64,000 nt of DNA from an uncultured bacterium (GTDB lineage: Bacteria > Cyanobacteriota > Vampirovibrionia > Gastranaerophilales > Gastranaerophilaceae). Of the stretch, positions 37,161 through 45,944 are shown one piece after another. The translations under genes were made by a program, and so were the position numbers. How positions within the stretch are numbered: the first letter of the stretch is position 1; the number at the start of each line of letters is the position of its first letter. The notes under the pieces were generated by a model. The model was not told the DNA's origin, ran no database searches, and saw nothing but the letters and a program-made list of their open reading frames with translations. Location: assembly GCA_946622415.1 (NCBI GenBank), contig CAMOPX010000005.1:25188-89187 (forward strand). The letters are read 5' to 3'.

Positions 37161-38294
37161 TTATTTTTTATTGTTTAAATTGCGTCTGTTGCTTAAATTA
37201 AATAAAATATCCATATTATCTACAGGTATATAGAGTTGTTTTTTGTATGTACCTCTCAATAAATTTTTATCAAACGCAAATTTAATAGAAACGGTTTCGC
37301 CTGTAAAATCTTCAGGCAGAGGCTTGAATGGTGCACTTTTTGCAATAGCTTCAAGCGCTGAATTATCTACTTCTTCTACTCCTGAACTTTCTTTAATTTT
37401 ACAATTTATTAGGTTTCCGTCTCTATTGATTGTTATTGTAGTCATAAATTCTCTGTATGGTGCGATTTTTGGCGGGTTCCAATTGGCTCTGATTGTTTGT
37501 TTTAAATATTCCATATACGGAGTCCAATCGGGTTTTTTTGAATCAAGTGTTAGAGTTGTTGTTTGAATATTGTATGCATTATTGTTAAATACATATTTAA
37601 TCGGAATAAAGTTACCGCTAAATTCGTCTTCTATGGGTTTAAAAGGTGAACTTTTTATTATTGCATCAAGTGCCGAATTGTCAATCTCTTCTATTCCTGA
37701 TGATTCTTTGATTTTGTAATTTACCAATTCGCCTTCTTTATTTACTTGAAACGTTAAAACCGTTCTGCTGTTTGTTTCTGTAGATGGTGGAGTCCAATTT
37801 GTTTTTATATTTTCATCTAAATCTTTTAAATAAGTTTTCCAATCCGTTACTTTTGCGCTAAAAGCAGCCTCTGCAATTTTTGGTTTTAATTCTATTGCTT
37901 CTTCCAGATTGTATTTAAATTTATATTCGACTTGAAGTGAATCGCCTTTGTAATTATTTGGTAAAGGTTCAAACGGGGATGATTTTTCAATGGCTGAAAT
38001 TGCTGCTCTGTCAGCTTCTATCAAACCTGATGATTTAACCGTTTTTGAATTGATGAGGTTTCCTTCTTTTCCTATATTAAATTTAACAACGATTTCATCC
38101 GTATTTGTAATTTCAGGCGGATTCCAATTTGCTTCTATTTTTTTATTAACGTTATCAATATAAACTTGCCAGTTTATTTTATTTGTTTGTTGATTATTAA
38201 TTTTTAAAAGCTCGGCGGGATTGTTTTCATATTCAGCTTGAACATTGAACGTTAATAATAAATTTATGAATAATAATATAATAATTTTTTTCAT
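37161..38294 (-). CDS. Secreted protein with three TonB-C-like repeats
   Basis: This 377-residue protein has a signal peptide (about residues 1-20) and three consecutive repeats of roughly 95-100 residues. Each has the TonB C-terminal-domain pattern: NWNPP, a strand such as VVKFNIGKEGNLINSK, SSG, then DRAAISAIEKSSPFEPLP. TonB proteins carry one such domain behind an inner membrane anchor and a Pro-rich spacer. Here there is no spacer and the repeats would be periplasmic or secreted. A TAGAAT box ends 7 bases before the ATG. The role is not known; binding to envelope proteins is a fair inference. Confidence 0.78.
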   Translation of the reverse strand: MKKIIILLFINLLLTFNVQAEYENNPAELLKINNQQTNKINWQVYIDNVNKKIEANWNPPEITNTDEIVVKFNIGKEGNLINSKTVKSSGLIEADRAAISAIEKSSPFEPLPNNYKGDSLQVEYKFKYNLEEAIELKPKIAEAAFSAKVTDWKTYLKDLDENIKTNWTPPSTETNSRTVLTFQVNKEGELVNYKIKESSGIEEIDNSALDAIIKSSPFKPIEDEFSGNFIPIKYVFNNNAYNIQTTTLTLDSKKPDWTPYMEYLKQTIRANWNPPKIAPYREFMTTITINRDGNLINCKIKESSGVEEVDNSALEAIAKSAPFKPLPEDFTGETVSIKFAFDKNLLRGTYKKQLYIPVDNMDILFNLSNRRNLNNKK

Positions 38295-38746
38295 GTAAAC
38301 AATTCTATAATCTAACTTAAATATATTATACTATAAGCTCTGTTAAAATTTTATTTTTATATACTTTTTCTATCTTTAGGTATATCTTTTTATCTTATTC
38401 AAATTTTTTCTAACATGATTTATCATGAAAAATGATTTTTCCAACCATAAATATAAAATAAATGAAATTTTTTGTTAACTAATGTAAAGTTGAATGTCAA
38501 TGTGAATACACAATGTTCGGTAAATATAAAAAAATAATTATAAAATTTTGGTCACTAAACTAAATAATGTAAGACAAACTTCAAAAAAAATGTTAATATA
38601 GACAAGCAACTGAAAAGAGAAATAATTATAAATAAAAAATAATTCGTAACAAAACTTAAAAGAAGCATTAAATGTAGTAAATAAATTTTTAAAAAATGTT
38701 TTATAAAATATAGGTAATAGTGTGTAATTATTGTTGGAGGAAAACT
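38295..38746. other. AT-rich intergenic region with a palindrome
   Basis: About 450 bases separate the divergent TonB-like and HEAT genes. The region is very AT-rich and contains a 14-base palindrome CATGATTTATCATG (38414-38427), a possible operator. I see no RNA gene or credible reading frame. A long leader for the HEAT gene is possible. Confidence 0.5.
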
Positions 38747-39601
38747 GTGACAATTAGTGTGAATAATCGCAAGAAAACAGCAAAGAAGTCTTTTGATGAA
38801 TTAGTTAGTGATTTAAGAACATCAAATTCAGAAAAAGTTCGCTACAATGCAGCAAGAATTCTTGGAGAAATGGGTGACTTTAGTGCTGTTGAACCTTTGA
38901 TTGATGTATTAAAAAACGACAAAAACGGCTCTGTTCGTTTATATGCAGCTCGTGCATTAGGTGAACTTGGTGATGTAAACGCTACCGTTCCTTTGATTGA
39001 ATCATTGAGATTAGACAGAAACGTTGACGTTCGAGTTCGTGCAGCTCGTGCATTAGGTCGTTTAGGCGGTGAAATTGTTGTTGAACCTCTTGTAGAAGCT
39101 TTAAACGATGAAAACCCCCAAGTATGTATCACTGCAACAGAAGCATTAATAGAAATCGGTGACGTTGCAACAGATGCTTTGATTGAATCTTTAGATCATG
39201 AAAAAGTTAATGTTCGTTGTGATGCTACTCGCGCATTAGGCGAAATAGGTAATCCTAAATGCGTTGATAAAATCATCAACATGTTAAAAGATGAATGGGT
39301 AAACGTTAGAATATATGCTGTTACTTCATTAGGAAAATTGAACGATAAAAAAGCTGTTCCCGCTTTAATTGAAGTAATGAAAAACGAAAAAGAAAACGAT
39401 TTAGTAAGAGCAGGTGCTGCAGCTGCACTTGGCGTTCTTCGTGACCAAAGAGCTTTATTACCTTTGCGTGAATTAATTATTAACGCTGAAGAACTCGGTG
39501 AATTAGAAGATACAGCTCTTAAATCATTCAAAAAAATTATGGCTGCTAATTGGGAAGCTATGCAAGGTTCTCAAAATATTAAAAAACCTAGTTTCTTTTA
39601 A
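38747..39601 (+). CDS. HEAT-repeat protein
   Basis: This 284-residue protein is made of about eight HEAT / PBS-lyase-type repeats of roughly 31 residues. The pattern AVEPLIDVLKNDKNGSVR..AARALGELGD is repeated with small changes. In cyanobacteria, related repeats occur in phycobilin lyases, but here only a protein-binding scaffold can be inferred. I start it at GTG 38747, behind a strong GGAGG site 6 bases upstream; an earlier GTG at 38720 has none. A strong terminator follows. Confidence 0.88.
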   Translation: MTISVNNRKKTAKKSFDELVSDLRTSNSEKVRYNAARILGEMGDFSAVEPLIDVLKNDKNGSVRLYAARALGELGDVNATVPLIESLRLDRNVDVRVRAARALGRLGGEIVVEPLVEALNDENPQVCITATEALIEIGDVATDALIESLDHEKVNVRCDATRALGEIGNPKCVDKIINMLKDEWVNVRIYAVTSLGKLNDKKAVPALIEVMKNEKENDLVRAGAAAALGVLRDQRALLPLRELIINAEELGELEDTALKSFKKIMAANWEAMQGSQNIKKPSFF

Positions 39602-39621
39602 TTAGAACTTTATAAATATTT

Positions 39622-39649
39622 AAAAAACCTGCCATTTGGCAGGTTTTTT
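39622..39649. terminator. Bidirectional terminator
   Basis: A 12-bp perfect stem (39622-39633 with 39638-39649, core CCTGCC/GGCAGG), a 4-base loop and A/T runs on both sides, between the convergent HEAT and pepA genes. Confidence 0.92.
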
Positions 39650-39663
39650 GTTGCTAACATAAT

Positions 39664-41145
39664 TTATTTTAAAAGATAATTAATTAAACTTCTTATCATT
39701 ACTCCCGTTGCACCTGATAGAGTTTCTCTGTTTGATTTATCAATATAGGCTGTTCCTGCTATATCAAGGTGAAGCCATTTTTTTGATTTTGTAAAATTCG
39801 ATAAAAACCAGCCTGCAGTCGATGTTCCTGCGTTTCTTCCGCCTGTGTTTTTAAAGTCTGCAATTTCTGATTTTAAATTGTCCTTTAATTCATCCAAAAT
39901 TGGCATTTGCCATGTGTTTTCACATGATTCTTTCGATGTTTCAATGAATTTATTAATTTGTTCTTGATTGTTGCCCAGAACCCCCGTTATATTGTGACCC
40001 AAAGAAACTATAACCGCACCTGTTAGTGTTGCTATATCAATAACTTCATCAACGTTCAATTTATCCGCATAACATAAGGCATCCGCTAATGTTATTCTGC
40101 CTTCCGCGTCTGTATTATCTACTTCTATTGTTTTTCCGTTCATTGCGGTCAACACATCCCCTTGTTTATATGCGCTTCCTGATGTCATATTCTCGCATAA
40201 TGCAGAAATAACGTGGAGTTCTATGTCGGGTTTTATTTTTGCAATTGCTTGCATAATTCCAAGAACGCTTGCTGCACCTGTCATATCGGATTTCATTGTG
40301 AGCATTGATGTTGCAGGTTTGATATTCATTCCGCCGGCATCAAATGTTATCCCTTTTCCGATTAATGCCACTTTTTTTCTTGGTGTGCTTTCAGGTTTAT
40401 ATGTTAAATGAATAAATTTCGGTTCATTGACACTTCCTTGTCCTACTGCTAAAAACGCATTCATTTTCGTTTCTTTAATTTCTTTTTTATCATAAATTTT
40501 TGCCTGAAGCTTATGTTCGTTTGCGATTTCTTGTGCTATTTTTGCAACATAACAAGGTGTTACGATTTGTGCCGATTCGTTTACTAAATCTTTTGCAAAT
40601 TTCATTGCAAAAGATGTATAAGCCCCGATTTGTGCGCCTTTTTCAATTTCGGGGGTTATATTTTCGCAAATTAATTCAATTGTTTCAACTTCATTATTTT
40701 TATTTAAATATTTAGTAAATTCATATAAACCTATTCTCAATGCCGTGAGTGTAATCTTGGCTGCATCTTCCAAATTAAAATTATTTAAAACACAGCTGCA
40801 ATCGGATTTATTTTCAATAAGCTCTATCCCGATTGATTTTGTGTTTAGTGATTTTATGATTCTTCCTATATTTGCAATAACTTGAGAAAAGGTTTTTCTT
40901 GTTAATTCTTCTTTTTTTCCGAGTCCGCAAATAAATATTTTTTTGTTTTCGTTGATTGAATATTTAAAAACCTCATTAACAGAGCCTTTTATTGACTTAT
41001 ATTCAAAAATTTGTTTCTTTAATTCGTTATTTGTTTGTTCATTCAGTTTTTTAAATAACGGAGATTGATTTTGCGAATTTTCATAAACAAAACAAATAAC
41101 TGCATCTGCTTCGTAATTTTCAATTGTTTTTGTTAAAAATTTCAT
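39664..41145 (-). CDS. pepA: Leucyl aminopeptidase (M17)
   Basis: This 493-residue cytosol aminopeptidase removes N-terminal residues from peptides using two metal ions. The catalytic half contains GKGITFDAGGMNIKPA, KSDMTGAASVLG and the signature NTDAEGRITLADALCYAD. The N-terminal half is the usual poorly conserved macro-like domain. The length is standard and the active-site residues appear intact. A GGAGT site precedes the ATG, and trmFO lies 11 bases upstream, so the two form an operon. Confidence 0.95.
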   Translation of the reverse strand: MKFLTKTIENYEADAVICFVYENSQNQSPLFKKLNEQTNNELKKQIFEYKSIKGSVNEVFKYSINENKKIFICGLGKKEELTRKTFSQVIANIGRIIKSLNTKSIGIELIENKSDCSCVLNNFNLEDAAKITLTALRIGLYEFTKYLNKNNEVETIELICENITPEIEKGAQIGAYTSFAMKFAKDLVNESAQIVTPCYVAKIAQEIANEHKLQAKIYDKKEIKETKMNAFLAVGQGSVNEPKFIHLTYKPESTPRKKVALIGKGITFDAGGMNIKPATSMLTMKSDMTGAASVLGIMQAIAKIKPDIELHVISALCENMTSGSAYKQGDVLTAMNGKTIEVDNTDAEGRITLADALCYADKLNVDEVIDIATLTGAVIVSLGHNITGVLGNNQEQINKFIETSKESCENTWQMPILDELKDNLKSEIADFKNTGGRNAGTSTAGWFLSNFTKSKKWLHLDIAGTAYIDKSNRETLSGATGVMIRSLINYLLK

Positions 41146-41156
41146 TGTTTACTCCT

Positions 41157-42494
41157 TTATAATTTTTCGATTATATTATCAATTTCATCTAATGCTCTTT
41201 TACTTCTTATTGTGTTTTTGTATTTTTTATCTTTTAATTTCTTTTTATCATCAACTACTTCTGCTGTTATGCCCCAGTTGGCATTTACGGGTTGAAAGTT
41301 TTTGTGATTTTGAAAAGTTATATATTCTATCAATGAACCAAGCATTGTATTATTTGTTAATTTAATCATTTGTTTGTTTTTCAGGAATCTATCAATATTA
41401 ATTGCGGCAAATAATCCCGTTATAATACTTTCGCTATATCCTTCCACCCCTGTCAGCTGTCCTGCAAAGAACAGATTTTCATATTGTTTTGTTTGAAGAT
41501 GAGAATTTAAAATTTTTGGTGAATTAATGAATGTATTTACATGCATTATTCCGTACCTCGTTATATTAGCATTTTCAAGACCCGGAATAGACTGTATTAA
41601 TTTTTTTTGTTCTCCCCATTTTAAATTTGTTTGGAATCCGACAAGATTATATAAATTTGCCATTTTGTCGTCCTGTCTCAGTTGAACAACTGCATAGAAT
41701 TGATTCTTTTTAAATTCTGTCGGTATTCTTTTATCAAATAATCCGACGGGCTTCATCGGACCGAATCTTAAAGTGTCTTTTCCTCTTTGAGCCATTACTT
41801 CTATTGGCATACAGCCTTCAAAATATAATTTTTTAATTTCTTTTTCTTCAAAATCGTGCAGAGGAAATCTTTCTGAATTGATTAAAATATTATAAAAATT
41901 TTCGTATTCTTCTTTATTCATCGGGCAATTAATGAAATCGTCACTGCCTTTGTTCCATCTTGAGGCATAGAATGCTTTATTAAAATCTATGCTTTCTTTT
42001 TCTATTATCGGCGCTATGGCATCAAAAAATTTAAAATCATTTTCGCCAAATAACTCTTTTATGTTTTGCGCAAGAGTTTTTTCGGTTAAAGGGCCTGTTG
42101 CAATAATTGTCGGAATATTTGTATCTATATTATCAAATTTTTCATTTATTATATTTATATTTTTTAGGTTGTCTATTCTTTCTTTTATTTTTTGACTAAA
42201 GCCGAATCTGTCGATTGATAAAGAATTTCCTGAGGGAACAGAACATTCTTTTGCGGTTTTAAATAATTCTGAACCCAATCTTATTCCTTCTTCTATCAAC
42301 AAACCTGAGGCGGACAAAATATCTAATGAACCAAGACTGTTTGAACATACAAATTCTGCGGGTAAATCTGTTTTGTGTGCTCCTGTTTGTACTTTTGGAC
42401 GCATTTCAAATAAATCTATCTCGTAACCTTTTTTTGCAAGATAAATTGCGGCTTCTGAACCTGCTAAACCTGCACCTATAACTCTGATTTTCAT
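41157..42494 (-). CDS. trmFO: Folate-dependent tRNA (uracil-5) methyltransferase TrmFO
   Basis: This 445-residue flavoprotein methylates U54 of tRNA with methylene-THF and FAD. The FAD-binding opening is KIRVIGAGLAGSEAAIYLAKKG. The family signature EFVCSNSLGS, with its conserved cysteine, and MRPKVQTGAHKTD follow, and the C-terminus has GQLTGVEGYSESIITGLFAAINI. I start at ATG 42494; an upstream in-frame TTG lies within the -10 box. The mRNA probably starts only 2-3 bases before the ATG and shows no ribosome binding site. It is co-transcribed with pepA. Confidence 0.95.
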   Translation of the reverse strand: MKIRVIGAGLAGSEAAIYLAKKGYEIDLFEMRPKVQTGAHKTDLPAEFVCSNSLGSLDILSASGLLIEEGIRLGSELFKTAKECSVPSGNSLSIDRFGFSQKIKERIDNLKNINIINEKFDNIDTNIPTIIATGPLTEKTLAQNIKELFGENDFKFFDAIAPIIEKESIDFNKAFYASRWNKGSDDFINCPMNKEEYENFYNILINSERFPLHDFEEKEIKKLYFEGCMPIEVMAQRGKDTLRFGPMKPVGLFDKRIPTEFKKNQFYAVVQLRQDDKMANLYNLVGFQTNLKWGEQKKLIQSIPGLENANITRYGIMHVNTFINSPKILNSHLQTKQYENLFFAGQLTGVEGYSESIITGLFAAINIDRFLKNKQMIKLTNNTMLGSLIEYITFQNHKNFQPVNANWGITAEVVDDKKKLKDKKYKNTIRSKRALDEIDNIIEKL

Positions 42495-42503
42495 AATAAT
42501 TTC

Positions 42504-42509
42504 ATTATA
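42504..42509 (-). promoter_or_regulatory. -10 box of trmFO-pepA, near-leaderless
   Basis: TATAAT on the minus strand ends 9 bases before ATG 42494, and the sequence between them has no ribosome binding site. A clear -35 box is not seen. Confidence 0.55.
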
Positions 42510-42614
42510 CAATAAAAGTATTTTACATATTTTTACATTGATATGCTTTTTAATTAAAGTTTTTTAAATGAATGCCGATATATATAGTGTAGATTTTTAA
42601 AACAAGGACAGACA

Positions 42615-42752
42615 ATGAAGAGATTATATGATAAAAATTATTTATTGTGTAATCAGTTGATTACAAAAAGCATGCTAAAACGCAGAAAATTAGCATACAG
42701 TTCTATATCTAAAATCTGTGATTCCAAAAGTACGCTTAAAGTCGTTAAATAA
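42615..42752 (+). CDS. Small basic protein, 45 residues
   Basis: A short frame behind AAGGACAGACA encodes a basic peptide (MKRLYDKNYLLCNQLITKSM, then LKRRKLAYSSISKIC and further basic residues) with 11 Lys/Arg and 2 Cys. The ribosome binding site at good spacing and the position in an otherwise empty divergent gap are the evidence. No family is known. Its stop is 1 base from the convergent FtsB-like gene's stop. It could be a small nucleic-acid-binding protein or a chance frame. Confidence 0.42.
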   Translation: MKRLYDKNYLLCNQLITKSMLKRRKLAYSSISKICDSKSTLKVVK

Positions 42753-42753
42753 A

Positions 42754-43206
42754 TCAGTCTATTGTTTTATCCGGTGTTAAATCGTTATTAAATTTAGATG
42801 TAAAATTTTCAAAAAAAGTTAAAATGCTGTCATTAAGACTTTGTTTTTTGTCCTCATCTTCTTCCTTAGGTTGATTAATGATTATAAGAACTTCATCTTT
42901 TGCGGCCATTTTTAAGTTGTTTCTTGCTATTTCTTCAACTTTATACATAGATGAAAAATTTTGTATTTCGTTTTTCAGATGAGTATTTCTGCTTTCGGCT
43001 TGATCGTATAATTCTTGCGCTTTTGATATTTTTGCCTGATAAACAACAATTTTTGCAAAATTTAAAAGTGCGCTATAACTGATTTGAAATATAACAAGAA
43101 GAAGCACAATAGTTAAAAAAGAATGGTAAACCCTAACTTTTCTGTTATTTTTCTTTTGCTGTTTTTGTACTCTCGTTTTCAAATTCATATAATTTGCGTT
43201 AGCCAT
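42754..43206 (-). CDS. FtsB/DivIC-like septum formation protein
   Basis: This 150-residue bitopic protein has a basic N-terminus, one membrane helix (about residues 28-50) and a coiled coil (about 55-90, KISKAQELYDQAESRNTHLKNEIQNF). It then has EIARNNLKMAAKDEVLIII, the typical end of the DivIC/FtsB domain, which links the divisome. A charged tail of about 35 residues follows. A TAGAAT box lies exactly 6 bases before the ATG with no ribosome binding site, so the mRNA may be leaderless. Confidence 0.85.
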   Translation of the reverse strand: MANANYMNLKTRVQKQQKKNNRKVRVYHSFLTIVLLLVIFQISYSALLNFAKIVVYQAKISKAQELYDQAESRNTHLKNEIQNFSSMYKVEEIARNNLKMAAKDEVLIIINQPKEEDEDKKQSLNDSILTFFENFTSKFNNDLTPDKTID

Positions 43207-43212
43207 AAAATT

Positions 43213-43218
43213 ATTCTA
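43213..43218 (-). promoter_or_regulatory. -10 box, leaderless type, for the FtsB-like gene
   Basis: TAGAAT on the minus strand ends 6 bases before ATG 43206. A TTGTTT about 19 bases further upstream is a poor -35 candidate. Confidence 0.5.
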
Positions 43219-43243
43219 TATTAAAAAAAATATTTTAAAACAA

Positions 43244-44179
43244 TTAAATTTTAAATTTGTAAAAATATTTTGCCGTTTTTTGTTTTTTTTGATTCAACTC
43301 GTATTCAGCTATTTCCAAATTAAGCCAATTTAATTTATTAAGCATGTCAAGTAAAATCAATCTTCTTACTTCGTTATTATTTTGTGTCATTTTTAAAACC
43401 AGCATTTCGTTTTTTTCTTTATTATAAACAAGAACAAAACCGCCTGCTCCGACTTTTGAATATAATTTTGATTTAGATAAAAGTATGATTTCCGTATCTA
43501 ATCTGTTGAATCCGCCAAAAATATAAGGGTTTTTAAGTACTGCATATATTAAAGGATTATATTTTTCTTGGTTAAAAAAATTATAGTACCCTTTAATTAT
43601 ATTTTTAACCGGCAAACCCCATAACGGTGTCGAACATCCGTCATAAGTTAAATATTTGCTTTCGTAGTTTGATAGTTCTTTTTGTTTGTTGAAAATGATT
43701 TTTTGAATCGGATGATTTTCATCTGCATAATTTTTTAAATCATACCCAAGATATTTAGACGTAATCAACATCATTAGGTGCTTGCCTGAACAATTGTTGT
43801 GCAGTTTGGCTTTATGATTGTTAAAACCTCTTGTGTCTAGCGGCACCTGAGGAACCAACTCCAAATCAGAAATTTTTATTTTATGTTTTTTAAGTATTTT
43901 TTTAAGTAATTCAATATGGAGAGGACTTCCTGTGTGTGAGCCTTGAAAAATAGCCAGTTCTTTTTGTGTTAATTTTAAATCTTTAATAATATTACTGTCG
44001 CAAAGGATACTTGCTTGCAGGGGTTTTGCAAGCGAACGAAGATACATAATTGTATTTTGGTTGTAACCCTCTGATTTTATGATTTTATTATCTTTTGCAA
44101 GATAATAACTGCCATAATAGCAGCTATCAGTTATGTTATTTCTTCTTGTTTCCAGTAAAATTATCGGTTGATTAGTCAA
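43244..44179 (-). CDS. Asparaginase II-type protein (PF06089)
   Basis: This 311-residue protein matches the thermolabile L-asparaginase II family, which is distinct from classical AnsA/AnsB. Family blocks visible are YLRSLAKPLQASIL, FQGSHTGSPLHIELLKKIL, HNNCSGKHLMML and YDGCSTPLWGLPV. It should hydrolyse L-asparagine to aspartate and ammonia in the cytoplasm. It overlaps the upstream gene by 8 bases and is probably translationally coupled to it. Confidence 0.88.
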   Translation of the reverse strand: MTNQPIILLETRRNNITDSCYYGSYYLAKDNKIIKSEGYNQNTIMYLRSLAKPLQASILCDSNIIKDLKLTQKELAIFQGSHTGSPLHIELLKKILKKHKIKISDLELVPQVPLDTRGFNNHKAKLHNNCSGKHLMMLITSKYLGYDLKNYADENHPIQKIIFNKQKELSNYESKYLTYDGCSTPLWGLPVKNIIKGYYNFFNQEKYNPLIYAVLKNPYIFGGFNRLDTEIILLSKSKLYSKVGAGGFVLVYNKEKNEMLVLKMTQNNNEVRRLILLDMLNKLNWLNLEIAEYELNQKKQKTAKYFYKFKI

Positions 44180-44921
44180 TGTTTAACAGCTTTTTCAATC
44201 TTTTTTTCATGATTATATTTTCGTTTTCGAGTCTTGAGATTTCTCTTTGCATTCTTGAAATTTGGTCTATTTCTTCTTCTTCGTTTTCGAATTTAATTGA
44301 ATACAAACCAACTCCTGTCGGAAGACGTTTTTTTGCTTCATCTTTCAGGATTAATAAACTGTCAAGACCTTTATCCGTAATAAAACCGAGTTTTATTAAT
44401 ACACTTGCCATTTTAATATGACGCCCTTCATCGTTTAATTGTTTTTGATATCTTATGGCTTGCTCCAGTTGAATGGCATTAATTTTGCCAATTCTTTTAA
44501 TAAATTCTCCGGTTTTGATTTTTCCTGCAATAAACATTGCGATTGCAATATTTTTATTGTTAGCCACATCCGAGATTTGTAAAAACTCAAGTTCATTCAA
44601 TTTAATAAATATTTTTGAACTGTCTGCAAATGTCCAGTTATTTTTAATTGTAATTTCAAAAAGGTTACTTCCTTCCGATAAATCTTTCATGAAAATGTAA
44701 TAACCGTCAGAAAGATTTAAAGAGTGATTGTCCAGCTCCTGTTTGCCTTTAAAAGTGAGTTTTGGGCACATTTCTTGAAATAAATCGTCTGTTTGTAATA
44801 ATTCAACAAATTCATCGAGTTTGCTTTTTAAATCCTGCATAAGCTCTTTTGCAACGACTTGTTTTACCCAAATAGGAAGGTTTTTAATGTTTTGTATAAA
44901 TAAATCCGAAATTTTTTGCAT
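44172..44921 (-). CDS. Unknown protein with GspE-N/MshEN-like segment and C-terminal coiled coil
   Basis: This 249-residue protein has a central region (about 135-195) with two short units, GEFIKRIGKINAIQLEQAIRYQ and MASVLIKLGFITDKGLDSLL. They resemble the repeated motif of GspE N-terminal (MshEN) domains, some of which bind c-di-GMP. A coiled coil ends the protein (ISRMQREISRLENENIIMKK). I start it at the ATG ending at 44921, with AAAGGA upstream; an earlier ATG at 44963 touches a TATAAT box and would not be in the transcript. The function is unknown. Confidence 0.62.
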   Translation of the reverse strand: MQKISDLFIQNIKNLPIWVKQVVAKELMQDLKSKLDEFVELLQTDDLFQEMCPKLTFKGKQELDNHSLNLSDGYYIFMKDLSEGSNLFEITIKNNWTFADSSKIFIKLNELEFLQISDVANNKNIAIAMFIAGKIKTGEFIKRIGKINAIQLEQAIRYQKQLNDEGRHIKMASVLIKLGFITDKGLDSLLILKDEAKKRLPTGVGLYSIKFENEEEEIDQISRMQREISRLENENIIMKKRLKKLLNID

Positions 44922-44963
44922 TGATTTTCCTTTTAAAAAATGACTGTATTTTTTCTTAAACAT

Positions 44964-44969
44964 ATTATA
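44964..44969 (-). promoter_or_regulatory. -10 box for the MshEN-like / asparaginase operon
   Basis: TATAAT on the minus strand is directly followed by an in-frame ATG. Transcription should start about 7 bases downstream, which excludes that ATG and favours the start at 44921. Confidence 0.5.
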
Positions 44970-45023
44970 TAATTTATTGTAAGAAATGTGAAATAAGTAA
45001 TATTATTTAATGAAAGTTAATAT

Positions 45024-45461
45024 ATGGGATTAGACGGAATATCTCCTATACAAATAAGACAGTTCAATGAACCTAATGCAGCTGAACTTAATGCGGTTTT
45101 AAATCCGAAACAAAGTTTAAGTCGCGCAGTGGATGGTTTATCGGAAGGTCAAAAAGTTGATCCCGATAAAGAAAGAAATAATCAACAAAATAATCAGGAA
45201 TCTGATTTTAATAACGAAGAAGATGAGGAATTTGACACAGCCGAGCAAGATGAAAAAGAAAACGAAAAATTTAATTCTTATAAACTGGATTTATCTCAAA
45301 CAAACAAATACGAATTAAAAGTAAATGAAAATTCTAACAGTATTGTCATAGTAGAAAAAGCCACCCAAAGAACGGTACAGGTAATTAATGCCGACAATTT
45401 AGCCATCTTTGTCAGAAATTTGGTTGAAGGAAAGGGCGCTTTAGTAAATAGGAAGTTTTAA
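45024..45461 (+). CDS. FlaG-like protein
   Basis: This 145-residue protein has a polar, acidic, Asn/Gln-rich middle (about 45-90) and a C-terminal domain. In that domain LKVNENSNSIVIVEKATQRTVQVINADNLAIFVRNLVE follows the FlaG pattern (a strand with a V-x-D/E kernel, then V-x-V-I-P-x-E-x-L). FlaG proteins affect flagellar filament length. The gene lies 4 bases before fliS, the usual flaG-fliS context. The canonical IPPE is IN-AD here, so the match is moderate. Confidence 0.68.
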   Translation: MGLDGISPIQIRQFNEPNAAELNAVLNPKQSLSRAVDGLSEGQKVDPDKERNNQQNNQESDFNNEEDEEFDTAEQDEKENEKFNSYKLDLSQTNKYELKVNENSNSIVIVEKATQRTVQVINADNLAIFVRNLVEGKGALVNRKF

Positions 45462-45465
45462 CAAT

Positions 45466-45936
45466 ATGAATCAATATATTAAACAATATCAAAAATCCAA
45501 TATTGAAACAGCATCAAGAGAACAAATTTTAATCATGCTTTATGATGGTGCGATTCAATTTTTAAATAAAGCAAAAATAGCAATCAACAATAAAGATGTA
45601 GAAGCTGCTCATAACAATCTTATTTCTACACAAAATATTATATATGAATTTATAAATTCGCTGGATAGAGAAGTTGCGCCCGATTTGGCTGCCCGTCTCA
45701 CTTCTTTATATGAATATTTTATAAGAAGACTTATTGAAGCCAATATGAAAAAAGAAATTGCCCCTATAGATGAAGTGTTGGGTTATTTGAAAAGTTTAAA
45801 GGCTACTTGGGAAAAAGCAATTGAATTATCACAAAAAGAGGCAATGCAAAAATCTTCTTCCGTTAATATTTCTGATGAAGATGATGATTATGAAGAAGAT
45901 GACGATAATGACGACGACGAAGATGATGATGAGTAG
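45466..45936 (+). CDS. fliS: Flagellin chaperone FliS with acidic tail
   Basis: This 156-residue protein has the FliS opening YIKQYQKSNIETASREQILIMLYDGAIQFLNKA and the helical bundle that binds the flagellin C-terminus and prevents early polymerisation. LDREVAPDLAARLTSLYEYFIRRLIEANMKK is also typical. After about residue 128 a run of some 25 almost purely Asp/Glu residues extends the protein beyond the usual length. It is in an operon with FlaG-like and FliT-like genes. No flagellin gene is in the window. Confidence 0.92.
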   Translation: MNQYIKQYQKSNIETASREQILIMLYDGAIQFLNKAKIAINNKDVEAAHNNLISTQNIIYEFINSLDREVAPDLAARLTSLYEYFIRRLIEANMKKEIAPIDEVLGYLKSLKATWEKAIELSQKEAMQKSSSVNISDEDDDYEEDDDNDDDEDDDE

Positions 45937-45944
45937 TAGATAAT

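Noticed and set aside
38538..38753. A 71-codon minus-strand frame in the 38.3-38.7 kb gap
   Set aside because: It is composed of Phe, Asn, Leu and Tyr, as expected for random AT-rich DNA, with no ribosome binding site, and it overlaps the start of the HEAT gene.
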